Positions 8,720 through 17,784 of a stretch of 64,000 bases of DNA are shown here, piece after piece. The notes beneath the pieces are model-generated. The model saw only the letters and a program-made list of their open reading frames with translations. It was not told the origin of the DNA and searched no databases. Made by a program: the position numbers and the translations under genes. Source of the stretch: Longirhabdus pacifica (GTDB lineage: Bacteria; Bacillota; Bacilli; Paenibacillales; DSM-105158); the NCBI RefSeq assembly GCF_004115085.1, contig NZ_QXJP01000002.1, forward strand, positions 186,001 through 250,000, in the 5' to 3' direction. Numbering within the stretch: position 1 is the stretch's first letter; each line of letters starts with the position of its first letter.

Positions 8720-9232
8720 CTATTTTTTAATTACTCCGCATGCCATCCGTGGACCACTGTTTCCTGAGGGGTCTGTTTTTCCATCGTCACCGTATTGATG
8801 CACCATGATGGATGTTCCGTTTTCTTCTATGATGGAATTCCACTTTCCTTTTTTCAGCGAAATGCGATCAGTAATGATTGAAATTTTAGTGTACCCACGA
8901 TCGTTTCCTACAATATTCGGTAAATCACCCGCATGATTGCCATGCAATTGCTTACTCGGGTTATAGTGTCCTCCTGCTGTTACAAAATCAGGTGGCTCAC
9001 ACACACCATGTTCATGGATATGAAATCCATGCATCCCTTCCGATAAGTTGGCATGAAGATCAATTTGAACTCCTTCTTTATGCGTCGAAAAGGTAGCTGT
9101 TCCAACGATATGGCCTTGCTTGTCCATTAGTTCCGCTGTTATTTGCTCATCGTCGTGAAAGTTTACGTACACCATGGTGCCTAACATGATAACACTAAAT
9201 ATAAGTGCAACTATGAAGACCCGCTTCTTCAC
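8720..9232 (-). CDS. sodC: Cu/Zn superoxide dismutase, membrane-anchored or secreted
   Basis: About 170 residues: an N-terminal hydrophobic segment (signal or anchor, no lipobox cysteine) and a SodC domain. All metal ligands appear present: HIHEHG, GGHYNP, LHGNHAGDL and the late histidine in IMVHQYG. The cysteine pair of the intrachain disulfide (GVCEPP and MACGV) is also there. This differs from B. subtilis YojM, which is known to lack part of the copper site, so activity is plausible. The start chosen is the GTG at 9232 after AAGGGAG; the upstream extension lacks a ribosome site. It would detoxify superoxide outside the membrane. Confidence 0.9.
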   Translation of the reverse strand: MKKRVFIVALIFSVIMLGTMVYVNFHDDEQITAELMDKQGHIVGTATFSTHKEGVQIDLHANLSEGMHGFHIHEHGVCEPPDFVTAGGHYNPSKQLHGNHAGDLPNIVGNDRGYTKISIITDRISLKKGKWNSIIEENGTSIMVHQYGDDGKTDPSGNSGPRMACGVIKK

Positions 9233-9360
9233 CACACACTCTCCCTTCATTTTTCTATGTAGCATGTAATTTACTGCCTTGTTGTTCAAAAAATAAGTCA
9301 ATATAGTGTCATCAACATCATATGTACATTACGTTACAATCATGTCCTTTACATCAAAAC

Positions 9361-9390
9361 AGGCCTGTATCTATTTCGATACAGACCTTT
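9361..9390. terminator. Terminator-like hairpin after degV
   Basis: AGGCCTGTATC pairs with GATACAGACCT across a six-base loop, 27 bases beyond the DegV stop. T runs are modest on both strands. Confidence 0.6.
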
Positions 9391-9414
9391 TCAGTGTTTT
9401 TTTGTACAACGGTA

Positions 9415-10254
9415 TTAACAAGTAACCATGATTGCGCCTTCTCCTCCATATGTCCCTATGACTGGACCCATCGGTGAAATGATCACTTCTTGGAAAGCAT
9501 GCTTCTCTAATATCATTTCAATCACTTTTTTTGCTCTGCTCTCACAATTGTAATGCGTAACAGAAAGAATGGAAGAATTAAACTCTTGCTTTACTTCCGA
9601 AATCTTTTCAACCATTTTCTTTAACGCCTTTTGACTACCTCTTAATTTATCTTCAATTTGTATTGTTCCTTCTGGTGAAGCCATCATCAACAGCTTAATA
9701 TTAAGTAAAGAAGCAAATTTACCTCTCATCTTATCTAATCTTCCACCTTTAATGACATTTTCCAACGTATCTAAAACAAAATACGTTTTGGATTGCTCCA
9801 CTTGCTTTATTACTTTTTCCAGCGTTTGTTTAAAATCCAGTTCTTCCTTTGCCCATTTTGCCGCTTTGTATGCAATCAGTCCTAGACCCATAGAAGCTGT
9901 TTTGGAATCAATGATGGCTATGTTTGCTTTTCTGCTTTCTTGTTGTATCATATCTTTTGCCATTAAGGCATGTTGATACGTGCTAGAAAGATTAGCAGAA
10001 CAAGTAATGACAATCACACCCTCCGCATCCTCCGCACCAGTAATCGCTTCGTAAAACTGATGTGGCGAAGGACTAGATGTTGTTGGCAATTGATCTGCTG
10101 TTTTCATTTTTTCGTAATATACTGCAATATTTGTAGTCGAATCCATCTCTTCATCTTGAAAATGCACTCGAAGCGGCACAATGCTAATGTTGAACTCATT
10201 TATTATATGCTTTGGAAGATCTGCACTACCATCTGTAATTATTTTTACTGTCAT
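9415..10254 (-). CDS. DegV-family fatty acid-binding protein
   Basis: About 279 residues with the DegV N terminus VKIITDGSADLP and the lipid-binding motif ITCSANLSSTYQ near residue 90. DegV/FakB proteins hold a fatty acid for phosphorylation by the kinase FakA; no kinase gene is nearby. The ATG at 10254 follows a GAGGAG stretch. The gene lies 57 bases downstream of an MFS carrier in the same direction, so the two may be co-transcribed. Confidence 0.9.
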   Translation of the reverse strand: MTVKIITDGSADLPKHIINEFNISIVPLRVHFQDEEMDSTTNIAVYYEKMKTADQLPTTSSPSPHQFYEAITGAEDAEGVIVITCSANLSSTYQHALMAKDMIQQESRKANIAIIDSKTASMGLGLIAYKAAKWAKEELDFKQTLEKVIKQVEQSKTYFVLDTLENVIKGGRLDKMRGKFASLLNIKLLMMASPEGTIQIEDKLRGSQKALKKMVEKISEVKQEFNSSILSVTHYNCESRAKKVIEMILEKHAFQEVIISPMGPVIGTYGGEGAIMVTC

Positions 10255-10311
10255 CCCGTTACACTCTCCTCTTGAATGTTCTACACTCATCTTCTAAGTT
10301 GTATTCTATTA

Positions 10312-11502
10312 TCATGCTTCATTCAACGTATCCATTTGTTGGTAAGCTACTTTCTTCTGACTTCGTTGAAATAAAAATCCAAGCAAGAAGAATGTAAGAT
10401 AAAAACCAGCAAAACCATAAAACAAGCTATGTTTTGATACGAATTCCATCGAAAACCCTGTTAATGTCGGACCCATTAAACTTCCAGCACTAAACAATAA
10501 AGATGCGACTACATTTGCTGTAGGTAAAGCAGATTTAGGTAATATATCTGCAGCATAGGCAAGTCCTAATGAGAAGAATGAACCTACGCACCCACCAGCG
10601 ATAATAAACAAAATAAATATGACTCCAAAAGAGCTAGGAACAAAAGGAACGAGTAAGAATGCTGTTCCACCTACAAGTGCCAATCCCATCAACACTTTCT
10701 TTCTACTTATCTTATCACTTAGCATACCAAGTGGGTATTGAAAAATCAGACCACCTGCACCGATTGCAAATAGCAAAAGAGACACCGCTGGCGCTTCAAA
10801 GCCAAGCACATTGATACCATAAATAGGAAAAATACCATTCATGCTCGCTTCCATGTATCCGTACAACAAGGCTGGAATAAGTGGAAACCATGCCAATCGG
10901 TATAAATAAGCATATTTATTTTTAGGTTTAGTGGACATATCTGCTTCTCGTTCGGTTTGAGGGAATTCATTAGATAATCCTCTAACGACAATAAAAGCAG
11001 CACCAAACAATACAGATAAGAGAACAAATGCGATCCATTGATTTAAAGCCAACAAATTGATCCCCAAAGGACCTACACTGAAACCTACTCCGTATGCCAT
11101 GCCATATAAGGATATGGTACGTCCCCTTGTGGCAGCAGAGCTAGTAGACACAATCCATAATTGTACCGTGTAATGTAATATGCTATCCCCCACACCAATG
11201 AGCATACGTAATACAAACCAAAATGCTAAGGCATCCCATAGTGGAAATAAAATAGAGGCCACCATGACAATCAATGTACCTATCATGATCATTTTTTTAT
11301 AACCATGGCGGAGAACCCATCTCTCTACAAAAAACATAGTACCAATAATACCGATATACAAACCTGCTGTATGAAAACCATTTAATGTTGAGGATAATCC
11401 TTGCTTTTCCAACAAAATGGTCAGCAAAGGAATGAGAAGTCCTTGATTTAAACCTGTAATAAAAATAATACTTACTAATATGAAAAACGTTCTTTTATTC
11501 AT
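10312..11502 (-). CDS. MFS transporter
   Basis: About 396 residues with roughly twelve hydrophobic helices and a central hydrophilic loop after helix 6. MFS landmarks are visible after helix 2 (VERWVLRHGYKK) and in the second half (LGMLSDKISRKKV). The start is the ATG at 11502 behind a weak TGAGGG. The substrate cannot be read from sequence; drug-efflux and sugar-efflux types are both possible. Confidence 0.85.
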   Translation of the reverse strand: MNKRTFFILVSIIFITGLNQGLLIPLLTILLEKQGLSSTLNGFHTAGLYIGIIGTMFFVERWVLRHGYKKMIMIGTLIVMVASILFPLWDALAFWFVLRMLIGVGDSILHYTVQLWIVSTSSAATRGRTISLYGMAYGVGFSVGPLGINLLALNQWIAFVLLSVLFGAAFIVVRGLSNEFPQTEREADMSTKPKNKYAYLYRLAWFPLIPALLYGYMEASMNGIFPIYGINVLGFEAPAVSLLLFAIGAGGLIFQYPLGMLSDKISRKKVLMGLALVGGTAFLLVPFVPSSFGVIFILFIIAGGCVGSFFSLGLAYAADILPKSALPTANVVASLLFSAGSLMGPTLTGFSMEFVSKHSLFYGFAGFYLTFFLLGFLFQRSQKKVAYQQMDTLNEA

Positions 11503-11734
11503 GACCGTAACCCTCATTTAATATTTAAAGTAATTGTATCTCATGCTGCGACTAGTTCTAGAAAGTAACAGTCGAATTGTATCGCTATTGGTATGCATCC
11601 ACACACATTTACACACATCAATTTGACAATCTATAGATATAATCTATATCATGCCTCCAATAATCGTTATGAGTATAAATAAACTCCCATGGGGAATTGT
11701 ATCATATGATGACATTAGGAAGGAAGATCAAAAT

Positions 11735-12082
11735 ATGGACAATATCCAAACAATTAGGACATGGTCACATGAGCACCAAGGAGAAACGATCCAAATACAT
11801 AAGCAAGAAGGCACAGATATTGATGTGATTATCATGAATTTAGATCAAGTGATCTATGCACCGCTTGATCCTAATGATCTAGACAGCTACTTGCCACAAT
11901 CCGCTATATACTTGCATGGAACAGGGACAATAGACACCGATTACCAACTGTTGCAAAGCGAATTGCCAAAAGATATTTATGTAGTTCCAATTGAAGGTAT
12001 CCCTAACGTTGCCATCAACGGGAGTGTACTGCATATTCAAACGGAAAGAGCACATTATAAATTAACCAGCCTTCACCGATAA
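11735..12082 (+). CDS. Hypothetical protein, 115 residues
   Basis: Small acidic protein starting at the ATG eight bases after AGGAAGGAAG. It has no membrane segment and no cysteine, and contains alternating hydrophobic stretches (IDVIIMNLDQVIYAP, DIYVVPIEGIPNVAI) that suggest a beta-rich fold. It is convergent with thiamine pyrophosphokinase and transcribed alone. I do not recognise the family. Confidence 0.65.
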   Translation: MDNIQTIRTWSHEHQGETIQIHKQEGTDIDVIIMNLDQVIYAPLDPNDLDSYLPQSAIYLHGTGTIDTDYQLLQSELPKDIYVVPIEGIPNVAINGSVLHIQTERAHYKLTSLHR

Positions 12083-12142
12083 AACGACCTTACATAGTTG
12101 AACAATATATCTTCATGGGTTGCTTCATGTTATGCTCATGCA

Positions 12143-12790
12143 TTAGTCCTTTGTTTGCATCACAAGCAACTCACCTGATTCCACAACAATCTCACCTTTG
12201 GAATCTACTAACTTGTTACTAATACCGAGTGATTGCCCAATATAAAGCGAAGCATCGTGCAATGGATATTGAAACCCGACCAACGTAATACCGGTCACTT
12301 CCATCGATAACGGGAGTAATGAAACATAGGGGTAGTTATCATTTTTTTTCAATATCGTCTTTTGATGCCGGTTTACGAGCCGTATATGATTGTGGTCATC
12401 TATGATGGAGCATACGATTTGTTTGTCTAACGCTATTTTTAATAGATGTACACTAGCAAAAACATGATCTAATCTAGTTCCAGTAACCCCTGTTAACATT
12501 ATTTCTTGTGTCTCTGTTTCAATGGCGTGGTTCATGGCCATTTCCGTGTCAGTATAATCTTTCAAAACAGGGTCACAAGAAATAAATTTTTTACTACTTT
12601 TTTGAATGCGCTGTTTGTCGTTCTCCTCCACCGAATCAAAATCGCCAATAGCCAAATCTAACGTAATTCCATGATCAACAAGAAACTTTGCACCACGATC
12701 GGCACCGATGACAAAATCACCTTCATTTATATGGGAAAGAGCATGCTCACTTAAAAGTCCACCACTAAAAATAATAACTTTGTTATTCAT
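12143..12790 (-). CDS. thiN: Thiamine pyrophosphokinase
   Basis: A 215-residue protein with the ThiN motifs: GADRGAKFL near residue 30, IGDFDSV near 48, and the nucleotide/metal motif KDYTDTEMA near 77. It transfers pyrophosphate from ATP to thiamine, giving thiamine diphosphate in the cytosol. The ATG follows AGGAGATG. The gene stands alone here, rather than after rpe/rsgA as in many Bacillus. Confidence 0.92.
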   Translation of the reverse strand: MNNKVIIFSGGLLSEHALSHINEGDFVIGADRGAKFLVDHGITLDLAIGDFDSVEENDKQRIQKSSKKFISCDPVLKDYTDTEMAMNHAIETETQEIMLTGVTGTRLDHVFASVHLLKIALDKQIVCSIIDDHNHIRLVNRHQKTILKKNDNYPYVSLLPLSMEVTGITLVGFQYPLHDASLYIGQSLGISNKLVDSKGEIVVESGELLVMQTKD

Positions 12791-12995
12791 TTTACATCTC
12801 CTATGTCCTTTTCTTTCATTTCTCCTTCATTATACATAAAAATATGACGATATAGAATGTATACATAAATGAAACCAGTGTATGAATGAAACAATATATT
12901 TTGTTAATTATTTAAACGTTGATTTTTATTTTTTTTAATGGTAACATTTAATAAACATTTAAAAATATATCTATTAAATCAGGAGGAATTGAAAG

Positions 12996-13532
12996 TTGAG
13001 AAAAAAAATACGTGCTGTTATTTCCATCATTGGCATCCTATTCGTCGTTTTTGCACTTTTCATTTATGAGGATAAAGTACAAGAAGAACTCGTAGTTTAT
13101 TTAAACGATCACTTTTCTTCATATCAAATACAAGAAAGCGAGTTGTATCAATCTCTCTATGATGACTTCACCTCACTAGAAGAAATAGAGCAAAACACAA
13201 ATGATTTTTTTGCTGAATTACGAGCCCTTGAACTTGAAACAGAAGAAGTACAAGAACTACATAATGTTTATGTAAAATCAGTGGAACTTATGTTTGGTAC
13301 CTATGCTGATATTGACGGCATTTTTGATTACAAATCAAATGACGAAATATTAGCAGAATATAATGCAGGCATGGATCTATATAATGATGTTTTTATAGAC
13401 TTGATGTATGATATAGCCACTGATCATGATGTATATTACGAGACGACACACATAGATGGTTCTACAAATGGATCTGTAACCTATGAAGCTGAAACCGGAA
13501 ATAATCTTTTGAATATTTTAAATGGATGGTAA
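12996..13532 (+). CDS. Hypothetical secreted or membrane-anchored protein
   Basis: A 178-residue product with a TTG start seven bases after an AGGAGG. A short basic N terminus (MRKKIR) is followed by one hydrophobic segment (about residues 7-24) and a very acidic, Tyr- and Asp-rich helical body. This fits a surface-exposed or extracytoplasmic protein. It is monocistronic, with an intrinsic terminator behind it. No known domain was recognised. Confidence 0.75.
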   Translation: MRKKIRAVISIIGILFVVFALFIYEDKVQEELVVYLNDHFSSYQIQESELYQSLYDDFTSLEEIEQNTNDFFAELRALELETEEVQELHNVYVKSVELMFGTYADIDGIFDYKSNDEILAEYNAGMDLYNDVFIDLMYDIATDHDVYYETTHIDGSTNGSVTYEAETGNNLLNILNGW

Positions 13533-13549
13533 GATACGTGCATCTTCCA

Positions 13550-13577
13550 AAACACCTTTCATTGAAAGGTGTTTTTG
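13550..13577 (+). terminator. Intrinsic terminator
   Basis: AAACACCTTT pairs with AAAGGTGTTT across a five-base loop and is followed by T residues, 18 bases after the stop of the preceding gene. Confidence 0.85.
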
Positions 13578-13668
13578 TATGTAGAAACTTATACATTCAT
13601 TTTTTTGTGATATACTGATTGGGAATAACGAAATGATTTAAAGCATACAGCAGATAGGATGACTTATT

Positions 13669-14715
13669 TTGAAAGAAAAGCAAGTTCCCATTTGGGTCAA
13701 AGCATTTTTCGGTAAAAGATTAATAAAAACAGCGCTTGCTGTCTTTATTACCGCTAGTATATGTCAGTTACTAGGATGGCCTGTTATTTTCGCTGTTATT
13801 GCTGCCATTGTGACGATTGAGCCCACTGTAAGCTCATCCATTGTAAAAGGAAAAGTAAGACTTCCAGCTGCAGCACTTGGAGCTGGCTTAGCTATGTTTT
13901 TTGATTCTGTATTAGGTGGAAATCCGCTTAGTTATAGTTTGTCTGCTTTTTTCACTATTTTTATTTGTCATAGGTTGAAATGGGACGATGCCATTATTGT
14001 AGCAACCTTAACCGCGATGAATATGATATCAGTTACAGAAGATCATCATTTTTTAAGCTTCCTCACTAGATTAGGAACAACGTCTACAGGCATTATTGTG
14101 TCGATTGCCGTCAACTTTTTAGTATTTCCTCCTAATTTCATGAAGAAGATTAGTTCCTCTTATGAGCAATTATTTTGTAAAACAAAAGAGCTTGTGGAGC
14201 AAAGCCTCCGCTATCAAATATATGGGACAGGCAGTCGAAAGAAGCTAGAATCTGAGTTAGATCAACTGCTAAAAGAGCTAGCAAACATTCAACAACTTAT
14301 TGACTTTCAACATGAAGAATATCGCTATCATAGAAAAAAGAAGCAACCATTTATTAAATTAATGCGATTGCAACAAAAATTAAGCATCATACAAAAAACC
14401 GCTTTTCATATTGGGGATATTCTTTCTATAAATCACCATAGTGGTGACGATATCTCCACTAAAGAAAAAGAAATATTATGGTCTGCGTGGGAAGTCATCC
14501 ATCATCATATTGACGATCCAACATTTCAATCTAAGGACATGCAGAAAAAAGTTCATGAATGTATTACGACTTTACTTTCCATGTTTCACAGTCCGTCGTC
14601 TATTCAAGAAGATACATATACCCTAAGTAAATCAAGCTCTATTGCATATGAAATATTAGCGATTCACACTTTATTTTCTAGAAAAAAAACAATGCACTAT
14701 ACTGCATCATTATAG
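13669..14715 (+). CDS. FUSC/aromatic acid exporter-family membrane protein
   Basis: A 348-residue protein. The N-terminal ~165 residues form several membrane helices that include the family pattern AIVTIEPTVSSSI. The remaining half is a soluble helical domain rich in Lys, His and Gln. Members are thought to export aromatic acids or related compounds. The TTG start follows a weak AGGATG. The gene has its own terminator and no obvious partner. Confidence 0.82.
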   Translation: MKEKQVPIWVKAFFGKRLIKTALAVFITASICQLLGWPVIFAVIAAIVTIEPTVSSSIVKGKVRLPAAALGAGLAMFFDSVLGGNPLSYSLSAFFTIFICHRLKWDDAIIVATLTAMNMISVTEDHHFLSFLTRLGTTSTGIIVSIAVNFLVFPPNFMKKISSSYEQLFCKTKELVEQSLRYQIYGTGSRKKLESELDQLLKELANIQQLIDFQHEEYRYHRKKKQPFIKLMRLQQKLSIIQKTAFHIGDILSINHHSGDDISTKEKEILWSAWEVIHHHIDDPTFQSKDMQKKVHECITTLLSMFHSPSSIQEDTYTLSKSSSIAYEILAIHTLFSRKKTMHYTASL

Positions 14716-14730
14716 TGTTCAACCCCTTAG

Positions 14731-14768
14731 CAGCATGCTTTTTCTCCACAGAGAAAGCATGTTTTTTC
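14731..14768 (+). terminator. Intrinsic terminator
   Basis: GCATGC-TTTTTCTC pairs with GAGAAA-GCATG with a small asymmetry and is followed by six T residues, just after the FUSC-type gene. Confidence 0.8.
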
Positions 14769-14903
14769 GTATATTTATGCTTAAAATGTAGCATCGTACC
14801 ATTAACATTTTATGTGTTTTTAAAAAAAGTGGATTATAATCCAAACACTTTACATATTATTGCATAGACTGAATTTAGTTTGACGAAAGGAGAGTTAAAT
14901 TTT

Positions 14904-15065
14904 TTGGAGAGATACCTTCGTTTATTTCCACTGTTTTTATTTGGATACTGTTATTACGAAAACAGACTAACATCAAATGCAATCACGGAGTATTACCATA
15001 TAGAATATAAAAGGCTTACTCCATCATCTAAACCAACCAGCTTAAACCATCATATTTTATACTAA
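14904..15065 (+). CDS. Possible small protein, 53 residues
   Basis: A TTG-initiated frame lies about 12 bases after AAAGGAG. It encodes a short aromatic-rich N terminus (ERYLRLFPLFLFGYCYY) and a polar tail. It lies alone between two terminators. The ribosome site favours expression, but composition gives little support and no family was recognised. Confidence 0.3.
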   Translation: MERYLRLFPLFLFGYCYYENRLTSNAITEYYHIEYKRLTPSSKPTSLNHHILY

Positions 15066-15183
15066 ACAATGTCCAGTTACCATTTTCATGTTGGTGCATG
15101 TTTTGTCATGCATACTAATCGCCGTGCGCACAGCATTGAATTTGGCAAGTATAGCTTTTCATTACTAGAAAAGTAAACTTACT

Positions 15184-15237
15184 AGAGAGAGAAGCATTGC
15201 TCCAGAAGCATCTGCTTTCTCTCTAAAACGTTTTTTT
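15184..15237 (+). terminator. Strong hairpin with T run
   Basis: AGAGAGAAGCA pairs with TGCTTTCTCTCT (one bulge) and is followed by AAAACG and seven T residues. It lies 76 bases before the TSUP gene, so it ends an upstream transcript or sits in the leader of that gene. Confidence 0.7.
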
Positions 15238-15312
15238 AAAAAAATAATCGAAAAAACAATGTTTTTGTATTATGATGTATACATACACAAACTAACTTTA
15301 TAAAGAGATGAG

Positions 15313-16086
15313 ATGATCAACATAGAAGACATCAGTATGTATACCGTGTTGTTTTTAATTTTAACTGGATTTTTAGCTGGCTTCATTGATTCGATTGTTG
15401 GTGGAGGAGGTCTCATAGCAACTCCTGCACTACTATTAACAGGCTTACCTCCTAGTGTTGCTTTAGGCACAAACAAATTATCTGCTACGGTTGGTTCCTT
15501 AACCAGCTCCATTGTTTTTATTAGATCAGGGAAAGTAAATATGAAATTGGTTTCTATTTTATTCCCACTTTCTCTTTGTGGCGCAGTGTTGGGTGTTTTT
15601 CTTGTAAGTATACTATCCGCTGAGGATTTGAAAATAATTATACTAGTGTTACTAACTGTTGTGTCCGTTTACACGGTTGCAAAAAAAGATTGGGGAACGA
15701 CTTCTACATATAAAAAATTAACAGTAAAAACAGCAGTATTATTCGGAATCTTAATGTTTTCTATTGGATTTTACGATGGATTTATCGGTGGCGGTACCGG
15801 GTCGCTATTAATTTTTGCTTTTTTGTTTGTTGGATTTGATTTTGTACATGCAGCAGGAAATGCTAAAATATTGAATTTTGCTAGTAACATAGCTGCCCTG
15901 ATTACTTTTATGTATCTTGATTCTGTTCATTACGGTTATGGTATTCCACTCGCCATGGCGATGTTTTTAGGATCTTTGTGTGGTGCTAGATTAGCAATAA
16001 CAAAAGGAACATCGTTTATAAAAGTCGTTTTCATCACTGTTTCTATTGCTTTAATTGCCAAAAATGCATGGGACATGCTTCATTAA
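15313..16086 (+). CDS. TSUP-family transporter (TauE/SafE type)
   Basis: A 257-residue membrane protein with about eight helices and the twin family signatures: GFIDSIVGGGGLIATPALL near residue 24 and [15 protein letters not shown] near residue 154. These proteins are proposed to move sulfur-containing or organic anions. The ATG follows an AGAGATGAG stretch. No sulfur-metabolism gene is nearby, so the substrate is unknown. Confidence 0.88.
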   Translation: MINIEDISMYTVLFLILTGFLAGFIDSIVGGGGLIATPALLLTGLPPSVALGTNKLSATVGSLTSSIVFIRSGKVNMKLVSILFPLSLCGAVLGVFLVSILSAEDLKIIILVLLTVVSVYTVAKKDWGTTSTYKKLTVKTAVLFGILMFSIGFYDGFIGGGTGSLLIFAFLFVGFDFVHAAGNAKILNFASNIAALITFMYLDSVHYGYGIPLAMAMFLGSLCGARLAITKGTSFIKVVFITVSIALIAKNAWDMLH

Positions 16087-16143
16087 AAATGATGGTATCA
16101 AAAAATGCAAGCGCGGATCTCATTGCTATACATGATCCAAACA

Positions 16144-16449
16144 TCATCCATGACAGCAATCATGACAGCAACATGATCCAGTTCTTGCATCGTTATGCTT
16201 TAACATCAATGTAAATAGCATTAGAATATTAAATGTCTCCCCAATTAAGTCTACTGTGGTTGAGGGCATCATGGTAAAATCCATGCGCTCCAACACGTAC
16301 TCTTTTTGCTCCATTGCATCTTTTACTTCTTCACACTGTTCTGGAGACGTTGTAATTTCCATTCTGCCTTCTTCTGCTACAACATCTTCTGCGGCTGCTT
16401 TCAGAGCCTCCATCATTACTGTATTTTCATATATCTCATTTTTTTCCAT
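16144..16449 (-). pseudogene. Remnant of a YebC/PmpR-family regulator gene
   Basis: The translated frame matches the C-terminal third of YebC/PmpR proteins. A MMEALKAAAEDV stretch is followed by an ITTSPEQCEEVKDAM-like block and then FTMMPSTTVDL. The N-terminal two thirds are absent, there is no ribosome binding site, and the last ~30 codons drift into a His/Cys-rich frame that no longer resembles the family. I read it as a truncated and frameshifted remnant. Confidence 0.7.
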
Positions 16450-16761
16450 TATTGATGCTAGTATATTTTATTTTTGTACGCAAACGACTTGAATCCTGTA
16501 TAAACTACAAAAAACTCTTGACATTGAAGTAGGTTACAAGTTTACAATGTATTTAAATACTAATTTTCCTCATATCAATAAATTAAACCTCAGCATAATC
16601 TTAGCGTCCTATGTTTAAGTAGATTAAATTAAAAAATTCAAAAGATTATACCGAGTGCATGAAAGCAGTAAGCTGATTATCATTTACATGATGAAAGCGA
16701 TTTTTATGTAAAGTAAAGCTAAATATGTTTATAAAATAAGATTGGATAAGTGGGGGTTTAC
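16450..16761. other. Intergenic region with MerR-type promoter
   Basis: About 310 AT-rich bases between the YebC remnant and the MerR gene. The only clear element is the promoter at 16518-16548. No reading frame with a ribosome site is seen in the 210 bases between that promoter and the MerR start. Confidence 0.5.
16518..16548 (+). promoter_or_regulatory. Promoter with 19-base spacer (MerR-type architecture)
   Basis: TTGACA at 16518-16523 and TACAAT at 16543-16548 are separated by exactly 19 bases. MerR-family activators act on such over-long spacers. A MerR gene starts 214 bases downstream. A CATTG/CAATG match flanks a weak inner dyad. Confidence 0.6.
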
Positions 16762-17613
16762 ATGAGCAAAGCTACGCTAGAGAATAAATTTAAAATTGGT
16801 GAAGTCTCCAAGATGTATTCTATTCCTCAATCAACATTACGCTTCTATGATAAAAAAGGAATCTTTCAACCAGAATTCATTGATGAGAATAGTAATTATC
16901 GATACTATACGATGGAACAATTAATCATGTTAGATACGATCAAATTTATGAGGAAAATCGGTTTTTCTGTAAAAGACATTCAAGATTATATTAATAATCT
17001 CACCTTAGAAGAGACACAAAAACTGTTACAAGCAAAATTAACCGATTTACAAACCGAAATGGAAGCCATACAAGAAACCGCAACGATATTAGAGAAAAAA
17101 GTAGCTCTAATCCAATTTGCCAAACAATTGCGGGAACAAAACGAAGTAACTTATGAGTTTATACCAGAAAGAACGATTCATGTCGTGAATACCATTCCTA
17201 CTATGAATCCAAAAACGCATTACTCTCTTTATGTTCGTGAGCTTAAGAATAGTATCCCATTAAATAATGTCGACTTTTTTACAGGAGATATCGGTATTGT
17301 AACGATGAAAGAAGATCTAAGATTAAAACGATCCCCGCAATATAAAGGTATTTTTTATTTGTGTGATCAGACTACACATCAATGTGAAGGAGAAACAAAA
17401 CTTCCAGCAGGATTATTTGCTTGTTATCCTCATCATGGCAGTCAAGATACGATGGATCACTCCTATAAAAAAATACTAAGTGATTTGGATAAGAGAAACT
17501 ACGATATTATTGGTGATGGCGTAGAGTTAACGGTTATAGATAAATACGCAACAAAAGATCAGAGCGAGCTCATTACACTGATACAAATACCAATTAAAAA
17601 TCGAATCGTTTAA
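16762..17613 (+). CDS. MerR-family transcriptional regulator
   Basis: A 283-residue regulator starting at the ATG after a GGGGG site. The N-terminal winged helix (FKIGEVSKMYSIPQSTLRFYDKKG, about residues 9-32) is followed by the MerR coiled-coil linker (about residues 80-115). A C-terminal ~160-residue domain resembles BmrR/GyrI-like effector-binding folds in size. It probably binds the 19-base-spacer promoter just upstream. The ligand and any other target are unknown. Confidence 0.85.
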   Translation: MSKATLENKFKIGEVSKMYSIPQSTLRFYDKKGIFQPEFIDENSNYRYYTMEQLIMLDTIKFMRKIGFSVKDIQDYINNLTLEETQKLLQAKLTDLQTEMEAIQETATILEKKVALIQFAKQLREQNEVTYEFIPERTIHVVNTIPTMNPKTHYSLYVRELKNSIPLNNVDFFTGDIGIVTMKEDLRLKRSPQYKGIFYLCDQTTHQCEGETKLPAGLFACYPHHGSQDTMDHSYKKILSDLDKRNYDIIGDGVELTVIDKYATKDQSELITLIQIPIKNRIV

Positions 17614-17757
17614 AACAAATATATGTTTTTTGTAGGTTTCATTTCAATTCCAACAAAAATAAATACACATTAAAACACTTACATAGAGGATGTACACATT
17701 TTTTCGTTATTTTACACTTCATCCTAACACAACATCTTTCTCACTTTCATACAATAA

Positions 17758-17765
17758 GATATAGA
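17758..17765 (+). promoter_or_regulatory. Possible sigma-E -10 element before the cyclase gene
   Basis: CATACAAT matches the sporulation sigma-E -10 consensus and lies 20 bases before the cyclase ATG. No good -35 element is visible, and the leader would be very short. Confidence 0.25.
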
Positions 17766-17784
17766 TGAAAGTGAGGATGGATTC

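Noticed and set aside
11620-11645. TTGACA and TATAAT close to the 115-residue gene
   Set aside because: The two hexamers are only nine bases apart, so they cannot be one promoter; no confident alternative spacing.
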